Shown here in pieces: positions 10,659 through 23,830 of a stretch of DNA of 64,000 nt. A program made the translations under genes and the position numbers. The DNA is from Paragordius varius (lineage: Eukaryota; Nematomorpha). The DNA lies in assembly GCA_964247055.1 (NCBI GenBank), contig OZ176050.1, positions 6,696,001 to 6,760,000 of the forward strand, written 5' to 3'. The notes under the pieces are model-generated. The model saw only the letters and a list, made by a program, of their open reading frames with translations. It ran no database searches and was not told where the DNA came from. How positions within the stretch are numbered: the stretch's first letter is position 1; the number at the start of each line of letters is the position of its first letter.

Positions 10659-13600
10659 CTAACTTTGGCTAGTGGATGTGACATTTTGCGAAGACTGTTG
10701 TTGCGATTGACTTTGTGATTTCTTATGGGCATGTTCATGATCGGAAGATACTATTAATTCATCGGAGGAATCATCAGATTCTTCGTCGCTACTGGCAACG
10801 GTAGATGTGGATGCTCTACTACCAGAAGGACTAGGTCCTACACTATAAGGCCTAAAAGATAATAAAGCGCAAGGTATGTAATGTAAAAGTCTTGTGTAAA
10901 AAGGCGAAACTTAAAAGGTAATACTATCCTCATTTATGTAATAAATCGACATATTTTTAGATCCTTATTATTTTTTTATATAATCAATTAAGGGTGGTAA
11001 TGATGGAGTTAAGTTACCCTTAATCCATATTTCTCAGTCCCGTATTCAAGGCTTAACTTAAAAACAATTTATAATTCTATTTTTAAGGTTAATCAGATTT
11101 TCTATTCCGTAATATTTTTAGCACATGGATCAGGGCTAAATAAATTAAAGGCTAGGGCTAAATAAATTAAAGGCGTAATCTTTTAGTTTATATATTAATG
11201 AAATAAGAGATATTTAATAAAAATTGTGAATATTCGATATACGAACAGGTACAAACAAGTGTAAATTATAATAATAGAATAGAGCTGAATAATGATATAA
11301 TACTGAATATGACGGATTTAACCCAAATCTTTTATATCTTAAAATATATTTAAAATAAAAAAAAAATATTTATAAAAAATTGTGAGACTTCAACAACATA
11401 AGCAAACTTTATTTAATCAAATATGGTATTTAATTCATTGGCCCTTAAATGATACCTAATGGCAACGTTTTAACTACTAAAGGTGACATGACAAATAAAC
11501 TAAATAAAAAAATGTTTTGCAAAATTTGATACACAGACACTAAAACCGAAAACGTATAATTTTTTTACAATGTTAATCTTATCTATTAATATTATTTCAA
11601 TTTTTGAACCTAAATATTTGTTGCAAGTTTTTGTGAAAATTGACAAATAATCAATAATTGTCGCTATATATTCCATAACGATTTAATAATATATTTAATA
11701 AATAAAACAGAAATTAATACGCTTTGGCCAAATAAAAATAAATAATTTTTTTCAGCAGGATCATTATACCTGGGGTAGAATAATCCTATATGGCTATAGC
11801 GTCTGGCATCAGGCATTTTAGCACCGTTAGAGACACTTTCATCTGTAGCCTTGGGTTCATGATAGAGTTCAGGAAAGGCCTTACAAAGCGCTAAATAACG
11901 AGCCTACCAAAAAAATTAAATTTAGTTATAATGTTATAAAAATTTTCGAGTCTTCAGAATCAAAAAATAATTATTTAATTATAAAACAACATAAAATATT
12001 TTAATACTTTGCGATAATATAGGTATAAATTTTTCCAATCCAACAGGTCACTTAAACGTTCAGTCCTATTTCTTTGGATAATTCTTTGCCTTCGACTCAG
12101 ACTTGAAAAATCAAGCAAATATTGGGTTAATTGTTGCACACTTTCTTCCGCATTTTTAAATCGACGATCCACAATGTATATACCTAAAAATAAAGTAATT
12201 CATATAATAAATATAAAATTGTAAATGAAAAAATACTATAAAAATCCATTGAATCATATGATGTAAATGATTTGTTTATTTTTTTTATAAAATAACCGAT
12301 TCCAAAGCAAAGATATTGCATTTTTAGCGACATATTGTGGTTTATTTATACAAGCATAAAAACCTAATAATTTTGGCAAATGTGTTAATATAAACAACCA
12401 AAATCACGTAAAAAATTATGTGAAGTACTCATAATATAATAGATACCATAGCTCATTGGATCCGTAACATTGTCTTGAATAAAACAACCGAATCCCGATA
12501 AATTTGTAGTGACTGAAGGGATAGACATGACAGTACACTCAGCAGGTGTATAACCCCATGGTTCATAATAAGAGGGGAAAACACCCAAATGACAACCCTT
12601 AACGAAATCGTCATAATCCATTGGCAGTAGCGGAGAAGTTGAAGACAAAAACTCAGGATGGAATATTATCTAATAAATATTAGCACAGAGCCATGTAATT
12701 TAGCATGTATCACCTTGTTCTATAATTTAATAAAGTTGGCCTGAATCAAAAACTTTGGAAAAAGTAAAAACATAACCCACATAAGCAGTTAAATTATATG
12801 TAACCTAGGTTCAATATTTTAGCATGATTTTCCTTTTTAAAAAATTTAGAGACATTTTTATAATAGTTTTTGCGATAATTTGGATTTCATTTAAGTTCGT
12901 ATTTAGATCAAATGAACATTTATTTGTTAAATTTTCCAAAGCCTTTGTTTCAAGATCTTATATATCGACTCAGCAAAATCATTTAATTGAACAAGAAAAA
13001 TGTTAATTCCAGGGCTTTGAACCGGAGCCACATAGAACCGGAAGCAGATTCCTGGGATTTAGCAAGAACCGGCTCCGTTGGGTTGAGAGGTTCTGGTTCC
13101 AAAATTTTAATACCACCCTTGGTTCCATTTTTAAATTTTTAGGAATCACCTCCAATTCCATCCGTGCAAAAACCAGTCCGGTTCCAGTACCTCCGAAAAA
13201 GGGGGTACCATAATGTTTAAATTTGATTATAACATTTTTTCCTCATACCCGATTAAAAATTACCATGTTCTGAATATCTACCTTTGACATTTAAAGAGAA
13301 TCATAGACATATTTGTTTACGCAGATTTCTTATATATTGGAGTATTTTACCTTAGAAAAGGTAAAGTACAATAAATTTATCCAGGTTATGCTTTCTTATA
13401 CTTTTTATTCCTAAAAATTTTAAAGTATCTACTTAAAAAAATATTGAAATCCCAAAATTTTAACAAAACCATAAACTAAAGTGTCCATACACAATTAGCC
13501 TTAAAAAAATAGGCCACACACTATATACAAGTGGTACTCAAACTGCGGCTCACAGGACGCACGAGAGTTTTAAACTGTTTTTCCCTGGCCACAGATTTTG

Positions 13601-16600
13601 CAAGAATATTAAAATTCTATCATCTAAGTTTACGGGTTCACTACACAGCATAATGTATGAATCTAGTGCAATATGATAAAAAACAAGATCTCGCCATTTT
13701 ATACGGTTTAAAGCCCGGGATACAGTCGTCAATTATGTTTGTATAAAAATAAAACGGTTAATATGTGGTCATAATCCCATTCATAAAAATAATTATAAAA
13801 AATATTAACTAAAAAAGACACTATTTTTTAAAATTTGGGGAGATACTTACCTTAACCCTGTCTTGTTCTTGATTGAAAAGATGTATGCGACGCAACGTGT
13901 TAAGTACTGGATCCGTGGCATCATCCATCATGTTATGTGTGCAGACAGGTGGTAATGTTTTCCTTTGAGCCGCGAATATGCAACGCTTTAGTCGAACCAA
14001 ATCATCCTGTTGAAGGGGATTATCTTTGGGAAAATTTCCGGCTATAGAATGAATGAAAAATATTTTATATGATTATTAAAGTAATTACAAAACATATCCT
14101 AATACATAATATGAAATATTTATTAAAAAGGAAGATATATAAGCAAAGAAAGGCTAGAAAACAGAAATGGTAAAATAGCACAAAGCAACTACCTCATTTG
14201 ACAGTGTATTTAATCTAAAATATTTCTTTAATATGTTAATATACTCGATTTGCCATTCTAAATTATTTAAATGGATTTAACAAACCTTATGAATGTAGCA
14301 TTTAGCAATATAAACACCACATAGACAATTACACTAGTCGACAAATTTGGACTTTTTCGAGCATCACTCAAATTTTTTTGACTAATTTCAGTGTTCTAAA
14401 ACCGAATCTGCCCCTCAATCAGACTTTTGAGATATACCATTTACAATTCATCACCCGAACAATTCAAATTCACCCTCGAACAAATTCACCCTTAAACAAA
14501 TTATATATTTTTTAAGAATAAAAATTACATATATTATTATATGTTTTTTAAAAAAAATTTTGTTTTAAATTAAAATATTATATTATTTCGATAATTTAAT
14601 TTTAGGGTGAATTTAAATTGTTCAAGGGTAAATTTGAACTGTAAATGATATATTACGGGTTTCAATTTTTCAAAAACATGAGAAAATAGACAGATAATCA
14701 AAAATAACTATATAATAAAGGGTTATCATATTATAAAATTAATATCATTTAATAAAGCGTTTAAAACTCTATCTTTTAAATATAAATATGTCATTTAAAT
14801 ATCATAGAAAAAAATAGTACTGGTACAAACGTTAAAATTTAGTGTTTTTTTTAAAGCTAATTTTAAACACGTATAAATTTATATTAAAAAAAATACTAAA
14901 AAAATCATTTTGTGGTTTAAACCTTCGGCTTTCAGATACGCTATATTCATATTTGTTTTGTAGCGTTGATTATTTTTAGTACATATTAGGGTTTTTCTCT
15001 TCGGTTAATTCTTACAAAAACAACCCTCGTAATCATACCTAGTAGATATTTGATTTTTAAAAACATTGGATGTGGCATTTAAATTTCAGATGGATGTTGG
15101 GCAGCCACTTTATTGCCTGGATGGTGGATAACTTACCATACTGTTATTGGCTACAATATGACCACCAAAACTTATCTACTCTTCTTATCCAATTTAATGG
15201 TCAAATTTGTCTAACTCTATTCTGTGAATTGATTAATTTGTATGTTAATTCTGGATTTTTCTGACTTTAACTACGTTATATTCTGTGCAGGTCTCTCCTA
15301 TCGGGTTCTACGATTACGTCATTGTATACCTTTGTCATATCTGGCATAATTATAGGAGCGTTTGGGGGTTGCAGAGTTTGTGCAAGCAGCCTGGATCTAT
15401 CACACCATACATTAGCCCTTTTAGATTTTTAATACTTTGGCTCTTAGCTTATTTATTTTAATTCTATATTCTTAAAATTTCGTATTTCTTTTATTTAATA
15501 CATAGATTTTGTAATTATTATATTCAATATATTAAACATTTATAAATATATTGTCTATTTCTATATCGAGTGATAAGCCCGCTCGATAGGACGTATTTCT
15601 CGTGAAAAAGAGATAACAAACCTTCAGCAGCGATTCTGGGCAGTTTATATTTTTTAACATAAAGATCGACGGCATTTTTAGTTAAAATAGAGTCCTCGTT
15701 AATAAAAAAATCTTCTGTGGTATCGTATACTGTGGCTGGTATATTTGGATCCTTTTTGCATTTTCATTCTAAAATTATAATGAAAATACCTGGCTCTGGA
15801 ATATGTGTTTCGACTAGCTCGTTTTAAATATATAAACACGAGGAATAATAAAATTAAAAATTGAATTTTAAAAAATTATATTGGCGGTTATTTTGTTTTG
15901 GCCTTTCCATGCCATTAAGTAAAAGAAAATGCAAAAAATGGGGTGGTGCAAAACCTTGTTAAGCAGTATAATATCACTGTAAAACAATTAAATGAAAAAA
16001 ATGTTACCTAAACATGTTTCAAAAATTCTTTTTCCAATTTTGTCTTGGATGTCTACTACGGTTTCTTTGAGTTGTTTGACAATAGCTTGTCCTCGTAGAG
16101 ATTCAACGTTGAAATTATTTGTGCGGGCAGGGAAGATTAAAAAAGCAATGACTGTAGTCTATTATTCATTAATAAAAAAACAAATAAAAATAATTAATAT
16201 AATTAAATATCCACCAAAAAATTAAAGGTGCCAAACATATACATAAAAACATTGAAACAGATAAACTCTATGTTCACAAAAAATTTAAAATATAGTAGAA
16301 ATTTAAAAAAATTAAATATCCGATGCAAAAAATAATTAAAAAAATTGTCAATTAAATAAAAAATGGGCTCGTCCGGGATTTGAACCCGGGACCTCTCGCA
16401 CCCAAAGCGAGAATCATACCCCTAGACCAACGAGCCACTATTTAAAGGTCTACAATTTTACCTTATAATGAAACTATTTTTTTTAATTAAATGGGTAAAA
16501 GAAAAGGGCGCAAATATCATTGAAACATTTTTTTGTTTCTTATATTAATTTATATGATATAAGAGTGTTTTTAAAATTAGTTATTATACCGTTTGTTATT

Positions 16601-19600
16601 TGTATTTATTTTGATTATCTTCTATGCGACTTCCATAACTTCGACAAAAGCCTATTAGATGTCGCGGGGAAACACCATTATATAATATATATACTCATAA
16701 GAGTGTAAACATAAATTTACTCTATTAAAGTGTTTTCAAAAATTCCGTCAAAGGGCGGATTTAGTATATAAGAGTTTAAACTGCAAAATTAAATATTTTT
16801 TTAGCCAGTATTTATTGGGTTTAAATGATTTTTGTATGTATATCGCAGGGGTTTAACTCATATATTTCGCGGGTTACTTTGATATTTTGTTTATATATTT
16901 GTTATAAGCTCAAATTTAAAAATTTTTATCTCTAAATAATCGCAAATTTTTGATTGAAATCCATTTTTTTATTTTTTATTTTTTACTTCTGTGTCCCGGA
17001 CAAGCATGTTGGACACCCCTGGTATAGAGGGACTTTTAGTTAATGTCTAAACGATGGTGAATGTGTACACAGGAATTAACACAGCCAAAATTTTTTTTTG
17101 TGTTAAAAAATATTATTTTGAAGCCTCTTTAAACAAAACCCAATATACTAATACTATAAATTTAACTTGGTTATCTAGATAAAAATTATTATCTTTATAC
17201 AACAATTAATTGTATATCATATTATAAGCAATAATATTTATGTAACTTACATCAGTTCCTGATTTGACCATAATACTATTCAATCGTGCAAGAGATTCTA
17301 GAAAAAGATCGGCACCTTTATTGCTGAATTCATATCTAACATATTAAAATATGAACATTTAACATTAAATATATAGTATAATAATTAATTATCGATTAAA
17401 TAATAATATGTCGTATTAAGCTAAAGATTCCTTGTATACCGGCCAGCTATGAAGAAGTACAACGTTTTATCCAAATCGAAATCGTAATGGCCATAAAAAT
17501 GACCGCGGACAAAATCGTGTATTTTTTCTTTGCTTACAGCGTGAGCATTTTGGAATTCATGTACGGCAGTAAATTTTACGACATTCAGCCCATTTGGTGT
17601 TATAATGTCTGGCCTTCGTTTCAACAAATGTTCCGATTCATCGGCCGTAATTTGCGACACTGTGGTAAAGACATGAGAACAATGTACAGCGGCCCGTTCC
17701 ATACAGTACCTGAAAATTTTATACTCATTTTTAATAAGAAAAATGGAAATTAAAAGAAAATTATATAATATAAATATTGTTGGAGGAGAAGAAATTATTA
17801 AATTTTTGATTAGGTATAAAAGCTGGGGTAGACACAGATTCTAATCCTGTGATTGGTTATTTTGTCATTATCTGAGCAACATATTTTCAAAGAAAAATCA
17901 AGTAATACAAATATTGCTGGAAGAGAAAGACAAAATAAATATATTTTAGGGAAAAATAACAGGAATGAACACTATTTTTAATTTAACGGTTGGTTAATTA
18001 TTTTTTCATCTTAACAACCATTTTTTAAACTGTTCTAGTTAAAAACAAATAATGCTGGATAAGAAAGAATAACTACATAAATTTTGATTATGAACAAGAA
18101 TCGAAACTGTTTTTAATTCACAAACTTTTATTTTTTGCCTATAAATTTTAATGCATTTAAAAAAACGGTTCCTCACGAAAATTATTATATACGTATTTTT
18201 ATTTTTTAAAATTTACAGTTTGTCCAACATATTAAATGAATCACCTATTAATTATAAGTGTAAAAACTCACTTATAATAAAAACTTGAATAAAATATTAA
18301 GAATAAACAATAAGAAGATTATATAATCGAAAATCCAAAAAATTGTATTTTTACAGAACCGCTTTTTTGGCTCTTAAAAACTTTCAAACAGCTCATAATT
18401 TTATTACTCACCCTGATAAATATAATTAGGTAGTGTATACCTATGATAAATTCCTCTATCACCGGCCTCTTTATCCAAATTAAAGTTTGAGAGGTTATTG
18501 TAAAAATCAACATTCCCAGCACACATATAACGGCCAAGTAAAGTGGCGTGTGTTGTGAATACCGTTCCACAAGGTATATTGCGGGTCCGTAAAAGAACTA
18601 ATCCTACTCCTGTCATCCATTCATGAAAATGGACTACTATTCTACACATACAACATGACATACATAAATATTACAAAATTTATTTGTCCCCTTATCTTAA
18701 CAGGCTATAAAATGCCACTTGTAGCGTTACTTTGTCATCTTATAAAACGAAATTGATTTTACGACAAAAAAGTCGTTTTTTATAATGCGCTAAGTTTCTT
18801 AACGAGTTAGGTTTTGAAAATATTAAATTAACAATACAAGTAGAAAATGAAACGCATTTGCGCACTGTAATATTAAAAGTTTTTACTAATTGGATAAAAT
18901 GGATTAAAAAACACAGATAATGCATAATTGTATATTTTAATCAATATATTCACACCTATAAAACAAAGTTTGGAAATAAAACATATAGAATTCGGATACA
19001 AATCACTTAAAACTGTACTCAAAATTTTTCAAGCACATATTTCTTTAAAATTATAAAGAGCATAAATACTTGGGTGCTTGTCCATTATTTAACATTTGGT
19101 GTCGATGAATAAATTCTCCCATAAACCAAGTCACAAGTGAGCCAAATATAATGGCATCATTGGCCTCTCGATCGCCTTGAGGGACTCCAATACGCGAAAC
19201 ACGCCAATACTCATCTTTCCATTCTTGGAGTTTGAAGTAGGCCCAACCTTTTATTTTTTTATTTTATCAGGTAAAATGGTTGTTAAAATTTCAAAATTAA
19301 CATATTTTAATTTATTAAAATGTGTCCATATATAAAGAAATTAAAACTGTACGTTTTGCACAACAAAGTGGTGTTGCCGTCATCATCAGTAAAAAAATGA
19401 TGTAAAAATAACTCATATTATATAATCTACAATATTTAATTTAATAAAAGCTTAAAAGTCAAAATAATATTCTTGTTTAAAAAAAATGTGAAATTAACAA
19501 ATAAATAAAATAAAAATCGGTGGTTAAATGCCAAAAATAATGATTTTTTTATAATAAATCAATATGGCTAAACTTAAATTTTATTTAAAGGATATAATAA

Positions 19601-20662
19601 ATTATTAAATACATCTTGATTCCTGCGTTTATCAAAAGAGTTCAGTTCATTTTATATTAAATATAAAATAGTTTCTCGGTAAGTTTAAACAAATACTGGA
19701 TAATTTAAAATAACATTTACTTTAAAATAAGTTTTTAGAATTATTTAAATTTCGCATATAAAAAATTTTATGGTTTTATAATGTAAAAATAATTTTAATA
19801 AAATACCATATTTGAATCAAAAGACAAATATTATATTATGTTGTAAGAAAGAAGTTAACATTGAACTAATTTAAATGTAATTTCATTACCAGAAATACAT
19901 AATTATATGATTGTATTTTAACAAAATATATACACATCTTAAGTAATGTTAAATGCATTGTACATAACAAAAATATTAGAAAATGTGACATAAACCACTA
20001 ATATACTGCATGCTAAAAATAATAAAAATTAAAACCAATATAACAATACATAATTGTTTAAATCGATATATCTACACAAAAACTCATCACATAAATCAAT
20101 ATTTTAATGATTAAATAAATTATATCAAACCAACAAAATAAATTCGAATTATATTTTAATAAACTTATAGATGTGTGAAAATATTTCAATTAACGACAGA
20201 AAATTTTAATAATTAAATAGTGGATATTATAGATGATAAAAAATATACCAATATCAAACAGTATGATTTTAGGGTATCCTTCAATAAGCCAACGACCAAA
20301 AACAACTTTTATTCCACGCTCCCGCATCGAATTTAATGTTTGTTTAAAAACTTCATGAGTTGGCTCCATTCTTTCGACTTCTTGGTTAACCTGTTGCTCG
20401 TTAAATGGACCAAAAAGGCAATATTGTTCACCTAATTCATCTACTGATATGGCTGCTTTGGATCTTATCACAGTATATATCCCACCAACTTTATTTGCTG
20501 CCTGCAGAATTATTTAAAAGAAAAAACCTCCCACGAAGATTCAAAAACGTATCTATTATCTGCAGAAGCGCTCGCACCCTTATCTAAAATAAAGGGATCA
20601 ATTTCCATAGTTTTGCGTGATATATCTCCATAACTTGGAGTCCAATAAAGATTTGAATTCAT
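10659..20662 (-). CDS. GYS1: Glycogen [starch] synthase, GT3 family, 12 exons, 729 aa
   Basis: Catalyses transfer of glucose from UDP-glucose to the non-reducing ends of glycogen in the cytosol. Exons (minus): 20528-20662, 20249-20501, 19070-19247, 18441-18641, 17440-17709, 17251-17335, 16008-16158, 13851-14041, 12447-12669, 12008-12183, 11770-11903, 10659-10851. All phases fit and the sum is 2190 nt. Landmarks include [10 protein letters not shown] near the N-terminus, [24 protein letters not shown], and the catalytic EX7E pair E524/E532 in [11 protein letters not shown]. The arginine cluster [13 protein letters not shown] (about 593-605) binds glucose-6-phosphate in animal enzymes. The tail [13 protein letters not shown] keeps the spacing of GSK3 sites 3a-3c, followed by an acidic CK2-like patch. 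Human GYS1 is 737 aa, so this copy is full length. Intron 1 is only 26 nt. The start is the first in-frame ATG after an upstream TAA. Confidence 0.95.
13011..13205. mobile_element. hAT terminal fragment rich in GAACCGG motifs
   Basis: It begins CCAGGGCTTTGAACCGG and carries repeated GAACCGG/GGTTCC words, the pattern of subterminal motifs in one branch of hAT elements. No matching opposite end was found nearby, so it looks like a solo end. A shorter patch with the same words is at 41886-41940. It sits in a glycogen synthase intron. Confidence 0.4.
13529..13740. mobile_element. Possible hAT end fragment in a glycogen synthase intron
   Basis: The start AAGTGGTACTCAAACTGCGG closely follows the CAGTGGTTCTCAAACTG terminal pattern common in hAT elements. 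The other terminus was not found, so the end coordinate is approximate. Confidence 0.35.
14331..14432. mobile_element. Diverged end related to the CACTAGACAACAAA repeat
   Basis: ACACTAGTCGACAAATTTGG resembles the terminal inverted repeat of the 1.1-kb element at 51603 and 59932. Only this end is recognisable. Confidence 0.3.
14433..14650. mobile_element. TA-flanked MITE with tandem subrepeats in its ends
   Basis: The left end reads TATACCATTTACAATTCA and the right end CTGTAAATGATATA (inverted, imperfect). Both arms contain two or three copies of a unit near AGGGTGAATTTGAATTGTTC, in opposite orientations. It is about 218 bp, noncoding, and lies in a glycogen synthase intron. It is related to the 49772 copy. 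Confidence 0.55.
15530..15785 (-). other. Unassigned open frame inside a glycogen synthase intron
   Basis: On the minus strand about 80 codons are open, beginning after a TGA and including [16 protein letters not shown] and [14 protein letters not shown]. It has an upstream acceptor-like AG and an internal GT. It is not part of the glycogen synthase message: exon 16008-16158 joins 13851-14041 directly in phase and in full agreement with the family, and inserting this piece puts a stop in frame. It may be a trapped transposon fragment, an unproductive alternative exon, or chance. Confidence 0.3.
16358..16363 (-). terminator. Pol III terminator (T6) of tRNA-Pro
   Basis: One base past the tRNA 3' end the minus strand has six Ts, the usual RNA polymerase III stop signal. 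Confidence 0.8.
16365..16436 (-). tRNA. tRNA-Pro (anticodon TGG)
   Basis: 72 nt, no intron. The acceptor stem GGCTCGT/ACGAGCC is perfect and the discriminator base is C. The A box TGGTCTAGGGG and B box GGTTCAAATCC are canonical. The anticodon stem CTCGC/GCGAG encloses the loop TTTGGGT, giving TGG. CCA is not encoded, as expected in eukaryotes. It is embedded in a glycogen synthase intron on the same strand, between exons 17251-17335 and 16008-16158, so Pol II transcripts run through it. Confidence 0.97.
16846..17021. mobile_element. hAT-type MITE, CAGGGGTGTCC family, copy 3
   Basis: The ends are CAGGGGTTTAACTCA and GTTGGACACCCCTG. The flanks GTATATCG and GTATAGAG match at 6 of 8 positions. 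It is 176 bp and sits in the same glycogen synthase intron as the tRNA. Confidence 0.7.
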
Positions 20663-21025
20663 TAATTTGTTATTGTGCAAAAGGCGTGTATATACATTTA
20701 ACCTTTGTTTTTTTGAATGAAGGAATTACATCCAACTCGTAAGAATGATTTTAAATTTTTTCTATAATATCACTAGGTATATATCTTGGTTGTATACGGG
20801 ATGCAGACACCGATACAAATTATGTTATATTTTAGGAATGGTACTATTAAACCATACAGGTGTTTGGATTTGAGTCAAGCTATACCATTTTAAATTATTT
20901 TTAAAAGTTAATCAAATAAACAATATTTTTTTTAAAAAATATTTTTATTTCAAGGGAAAAGACCAAGTAACCTTAATTATATATATTTATTACTATTGAC
21001 AGTAAAATTAGTTTAATTTCCCCCC
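20663..21025. other. 5' flank of glycogen synthase
   Basis: The reading frame stays open upstream of the start ATG to a TAA near 20730, and no further in-frame Met is present. No distinctive promoter element is visible. Confidence 0.4.
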
Positions 21026-21571
21026 TTAACACTTTGATTCAAATTTAATACCCCAGACTGTATCTTTAAAAAACTACTGAAGGAAACGGTACCAATTTAA
21101 ATTTATGCTTTTCTAATAAAAATTATTTAAATAAGCCAAAATATCTGAATAATTTTTTTTTTGAAAAAAAAGCCCTATGTCAAACTACTTCGACGCCATT
21201 TTTATTATGCAAAATTTTTGCAAAATATCGTCTTCATTTGATTTTTAAGGTAAAATTAAAGCCAATCTTTTTATATGTCTAACATTGATAGAAAAGTGGT
21301 TTATTTTGTATTATTTTTCAATTATACCATTGCACACATGTAACGTTGACTAAATTTTAACCTTTGGGTATTAGCTCAAAATAAGTAATATCAAGTATTT
21401 TTGAATAAAATTTTTTATATATTTCGGTTTCTCAATGTTATATAAAGTGCAAAATTTTGCCATGGTTTCGATTCCTTCCATATTTTTTAAACAATTTAAT
21501 TTTCAGGCCTGGGGTATCCAACCACCCCAATTTGAATCGACTGAAATGATTGTGTTGTATCCAAGTGTTAA
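21026..21571. mobile_element. TTAA-flanked MITE, copy A
   Basis: TTAA-CACT on the left and AGTG-TTAA on the right. Near each end GATTCAAATT leads to GGGGTA...TACCCC; in this copy the left hairpin has lost one arm and the right reads GGGGTATCCAACCACCCC. TTAA duplication is characteristic of piggyBac-type transposases. It is noncoding, 546 bp. Confidence 0.75.
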
Positions 21572-22059
21572 GTACATGCATCAATAGAAAACCTTTTTAG
21601 GTGGTTAGTACTCCAGATTGGAATTTGAATATCTTTAAATTATAAGAAATATTGGGCCATATATTTAATTATAAAATTAATGTTATATTATTTAATTTTA
21701 AACAAACCAAATTTTAAAACGGTAGTTACTTTGCAAGTTAATGCTCTAGGGGACGCAAATCCCCGAGATGTAATCGAAAAAAATGAATAAAGGAATTGTC
21801 TTTTTTCAATTTGGTCAGACCTTAAAAAAAGAATTTTATTACTGCATTTCCCTTTAAAATATCATACCAATATTATTTTTATTTACCAGCCTAAATTTTT
21901 TAAAAAATAAAAAAATCTTTTGTTTAAAATATAAAAAATTAATATAATGTCCTGATAAGAATAAATAAATTCATGGGAATTGTAAATGGTATATTTCACG
22001 TTTTTAAGATCCAAAGACATACTGGCTACCCTTAAATATAATTGTGATATATTCAGAAA

Positions 22060-22233
22060 CTTAGTTTGCATTTCTGGCGCCAGGTGCATGAATCCGTGAT
22101 GGTGCCCCCTCCATTTTTTTATAATTATTTAAAATAATAATTTTGAAATAAAATAATAAACTTTTAAAATCCGGCGCCCTTTAAACTATAGCGCCTGGTT
22201 TATCAGCCACCCTTTTCCCACCTAGCTACGCCT
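22060..22233. mobile_element. hAT-like fragment ending TAGCTACGCCTC
   Basis: It shares the words ATGAATCCGTGATGG and CGGCGCC with the element at 27516-28262, in inverted orientation, and ends CCTAGCTACGCCTC, the mirror of that element's start. It is a short, probably deleted relative. Confidence 0.5.
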
Positions 22234-22629
22234 CTTGTTCTATTATATTTTCTATGCAATTTCCATTTTTTAACTTACAATTGGGGAGCTTTAATAATTT
22301 TTTATTTTTCAATTTTTCTTTGTGATTTATAAGTGAGATTATTAGCTCAAGGGCAAAAATATATATTAAGCATAAGAAAAACAATAGCTATTAATAATTC
22401 TAATGGCACAACGAAAATTACTTGGATCCAATTACAAAAATAATTAAAATCGCGAAAAAAGCAATCTTGAAAATAATTCTCTACATAAAAATGGTGATAT
22501 CAAAAATTCTTTAGCTTTTAGTATAAATAAACAGTTGGGAGATTCTTAATTTCCACGACTGATGATATTAGTCCTTTTGCACTTATCATATTATTACGGG
22601 AGATGGGTCAGCACAAAAGTGTAATCGCT

Positions 22630-23215
22630 TGATGACGATCGGTTAATTTACACTTCCTTACATTTATTAGTGATTCCATGTTGGAGTAGTTTTCGACCCC
22701 AGAACTTAAAGTATTAAATAAACTACTGTTTAAAAAGTTGTTTTGATTTAAATTTAATTATCAAACCCTCTTTTCCAGTATTCGATAAAAAACTTAATTT
22801 ACAGTGTTTTAACTTTTAGAGTTATAAACTGATATAGCTCCAAAACATGATAGAAGCAAACATTTGATATAATAATCAATAAATATAAAAAAAATTGTAA
22901 AAATTGAAGTTTGAACGCTTTCCAAAGTTGAATTTTTATATAAAAATTTAACACTTCTTGGTTTCGATGACATGGGGAGTTTTTATACCCAGAGCTTCTG
23001 TAAATAAACTAGTGTTTTGAAAGTTATTTTAGCTAAATTTTCATAATCTAACATTGTTCTTATGTATTAGATAGAAAAGCATATATTTCTTACAGTTATA
23101 TGACCTCCAGATTCTAAACTTATGACAGCTCCAAAACACGTGGGAAACTCATATAAATATGCACATTTTGATGGTAAAATATAGCCCTAAACCTTTCATA
23201 GTAAATACTTTACAT
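22630..23215. repeat. Degenerate repeats related to the TTAA family
   Basis: At least two diverged half-units share wording around GATGACATGGGGAGTTTTTA and the text that follows (CCCAGA, AATAAACTA, TGTTT). The second begins TTAACACTT like the intact copies. Boundaries are uncertain. Confidence 0.4.
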
Positions 23216-23249
23216 TTTTTACGTATAATATACATATATTGTTATCGAT

Positions 23250-23717
23250 TTAACATTTGGAAACAACATTATATTTTAATCCTTCGATTTAAATTGGGGC
23301 AGTTGGATACCCCAGGTGTTTAATGCAATGAATTAAAATCATGGCAAAAGTTTCCACCTTAACATTAATGTACCGAAATAAAAAAAAATATTTATTCAGA
23401 AATACTGATATTACTTTTGTAAAACCCAAAGGTAAAAATTTAGCCAACATAAGATGTGTGCATACGCTAAATATAGAAATAATTCAAAATATACCACATT
23501 TTCTGTTTATATTAATGTTAAAGGTAATTTTAGTAAATAAAATACACCTAAGTTTGGCCTTAGAATCAAATAAACACGATATTTTGCGAAAATTTTGTAA
23601 AATAGAAATGGCGTCCAAGCCGTTATAAATTTAAATTGTTTCTTTCAGTGGTTTTTTAAAAATATATACTTAAATATTGGCTGTGGTATTTAGATACCCC
23701 AATGGTCAAAGTGTTAA
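23250..23717. mobile_element. TTAA-flanked MITE, copy B
   Basis: The long-end side is on the left (TTAACATTTGGAAACAACAT, then a GGGGCAGTTGGATACCCC hairpin). The right end is AAAGTG-TTAA. It is 468 bp, in the opposite orientation to copy A. The 95-codon frame inside is a repeat shadow. Confidence 0.7.
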
Positions 23718-23830
23718 TAAATTTAAAGAAAAAAATGGCTGCGAAAAACTTTGAGATGAGAATTATTTTACAATTTTAATTTTAAAAAAATTATTTTTAT
23801 ATAATTCGAAAGCCTAAAGAGAGCATATTT

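Noticed and set aside
15284-15422. Minus-strand stretch whose translation faintly recalls reverse transcriptase of BEL/Pao LTR elements
   Set aside because: Only about 45 codons with a weak family-like motif and no supporting neighbours or terminal repeats. Too little to call an element; if real it is an old, broken fossil.
15603-15760. Treating this piece as a glycogen synthase exon
   Set aside because: Joining 16008-16158 directly to 13851-14041 is in phase and matches the family without gap, and the full 12-exon sum is an exact multiple of three without it.
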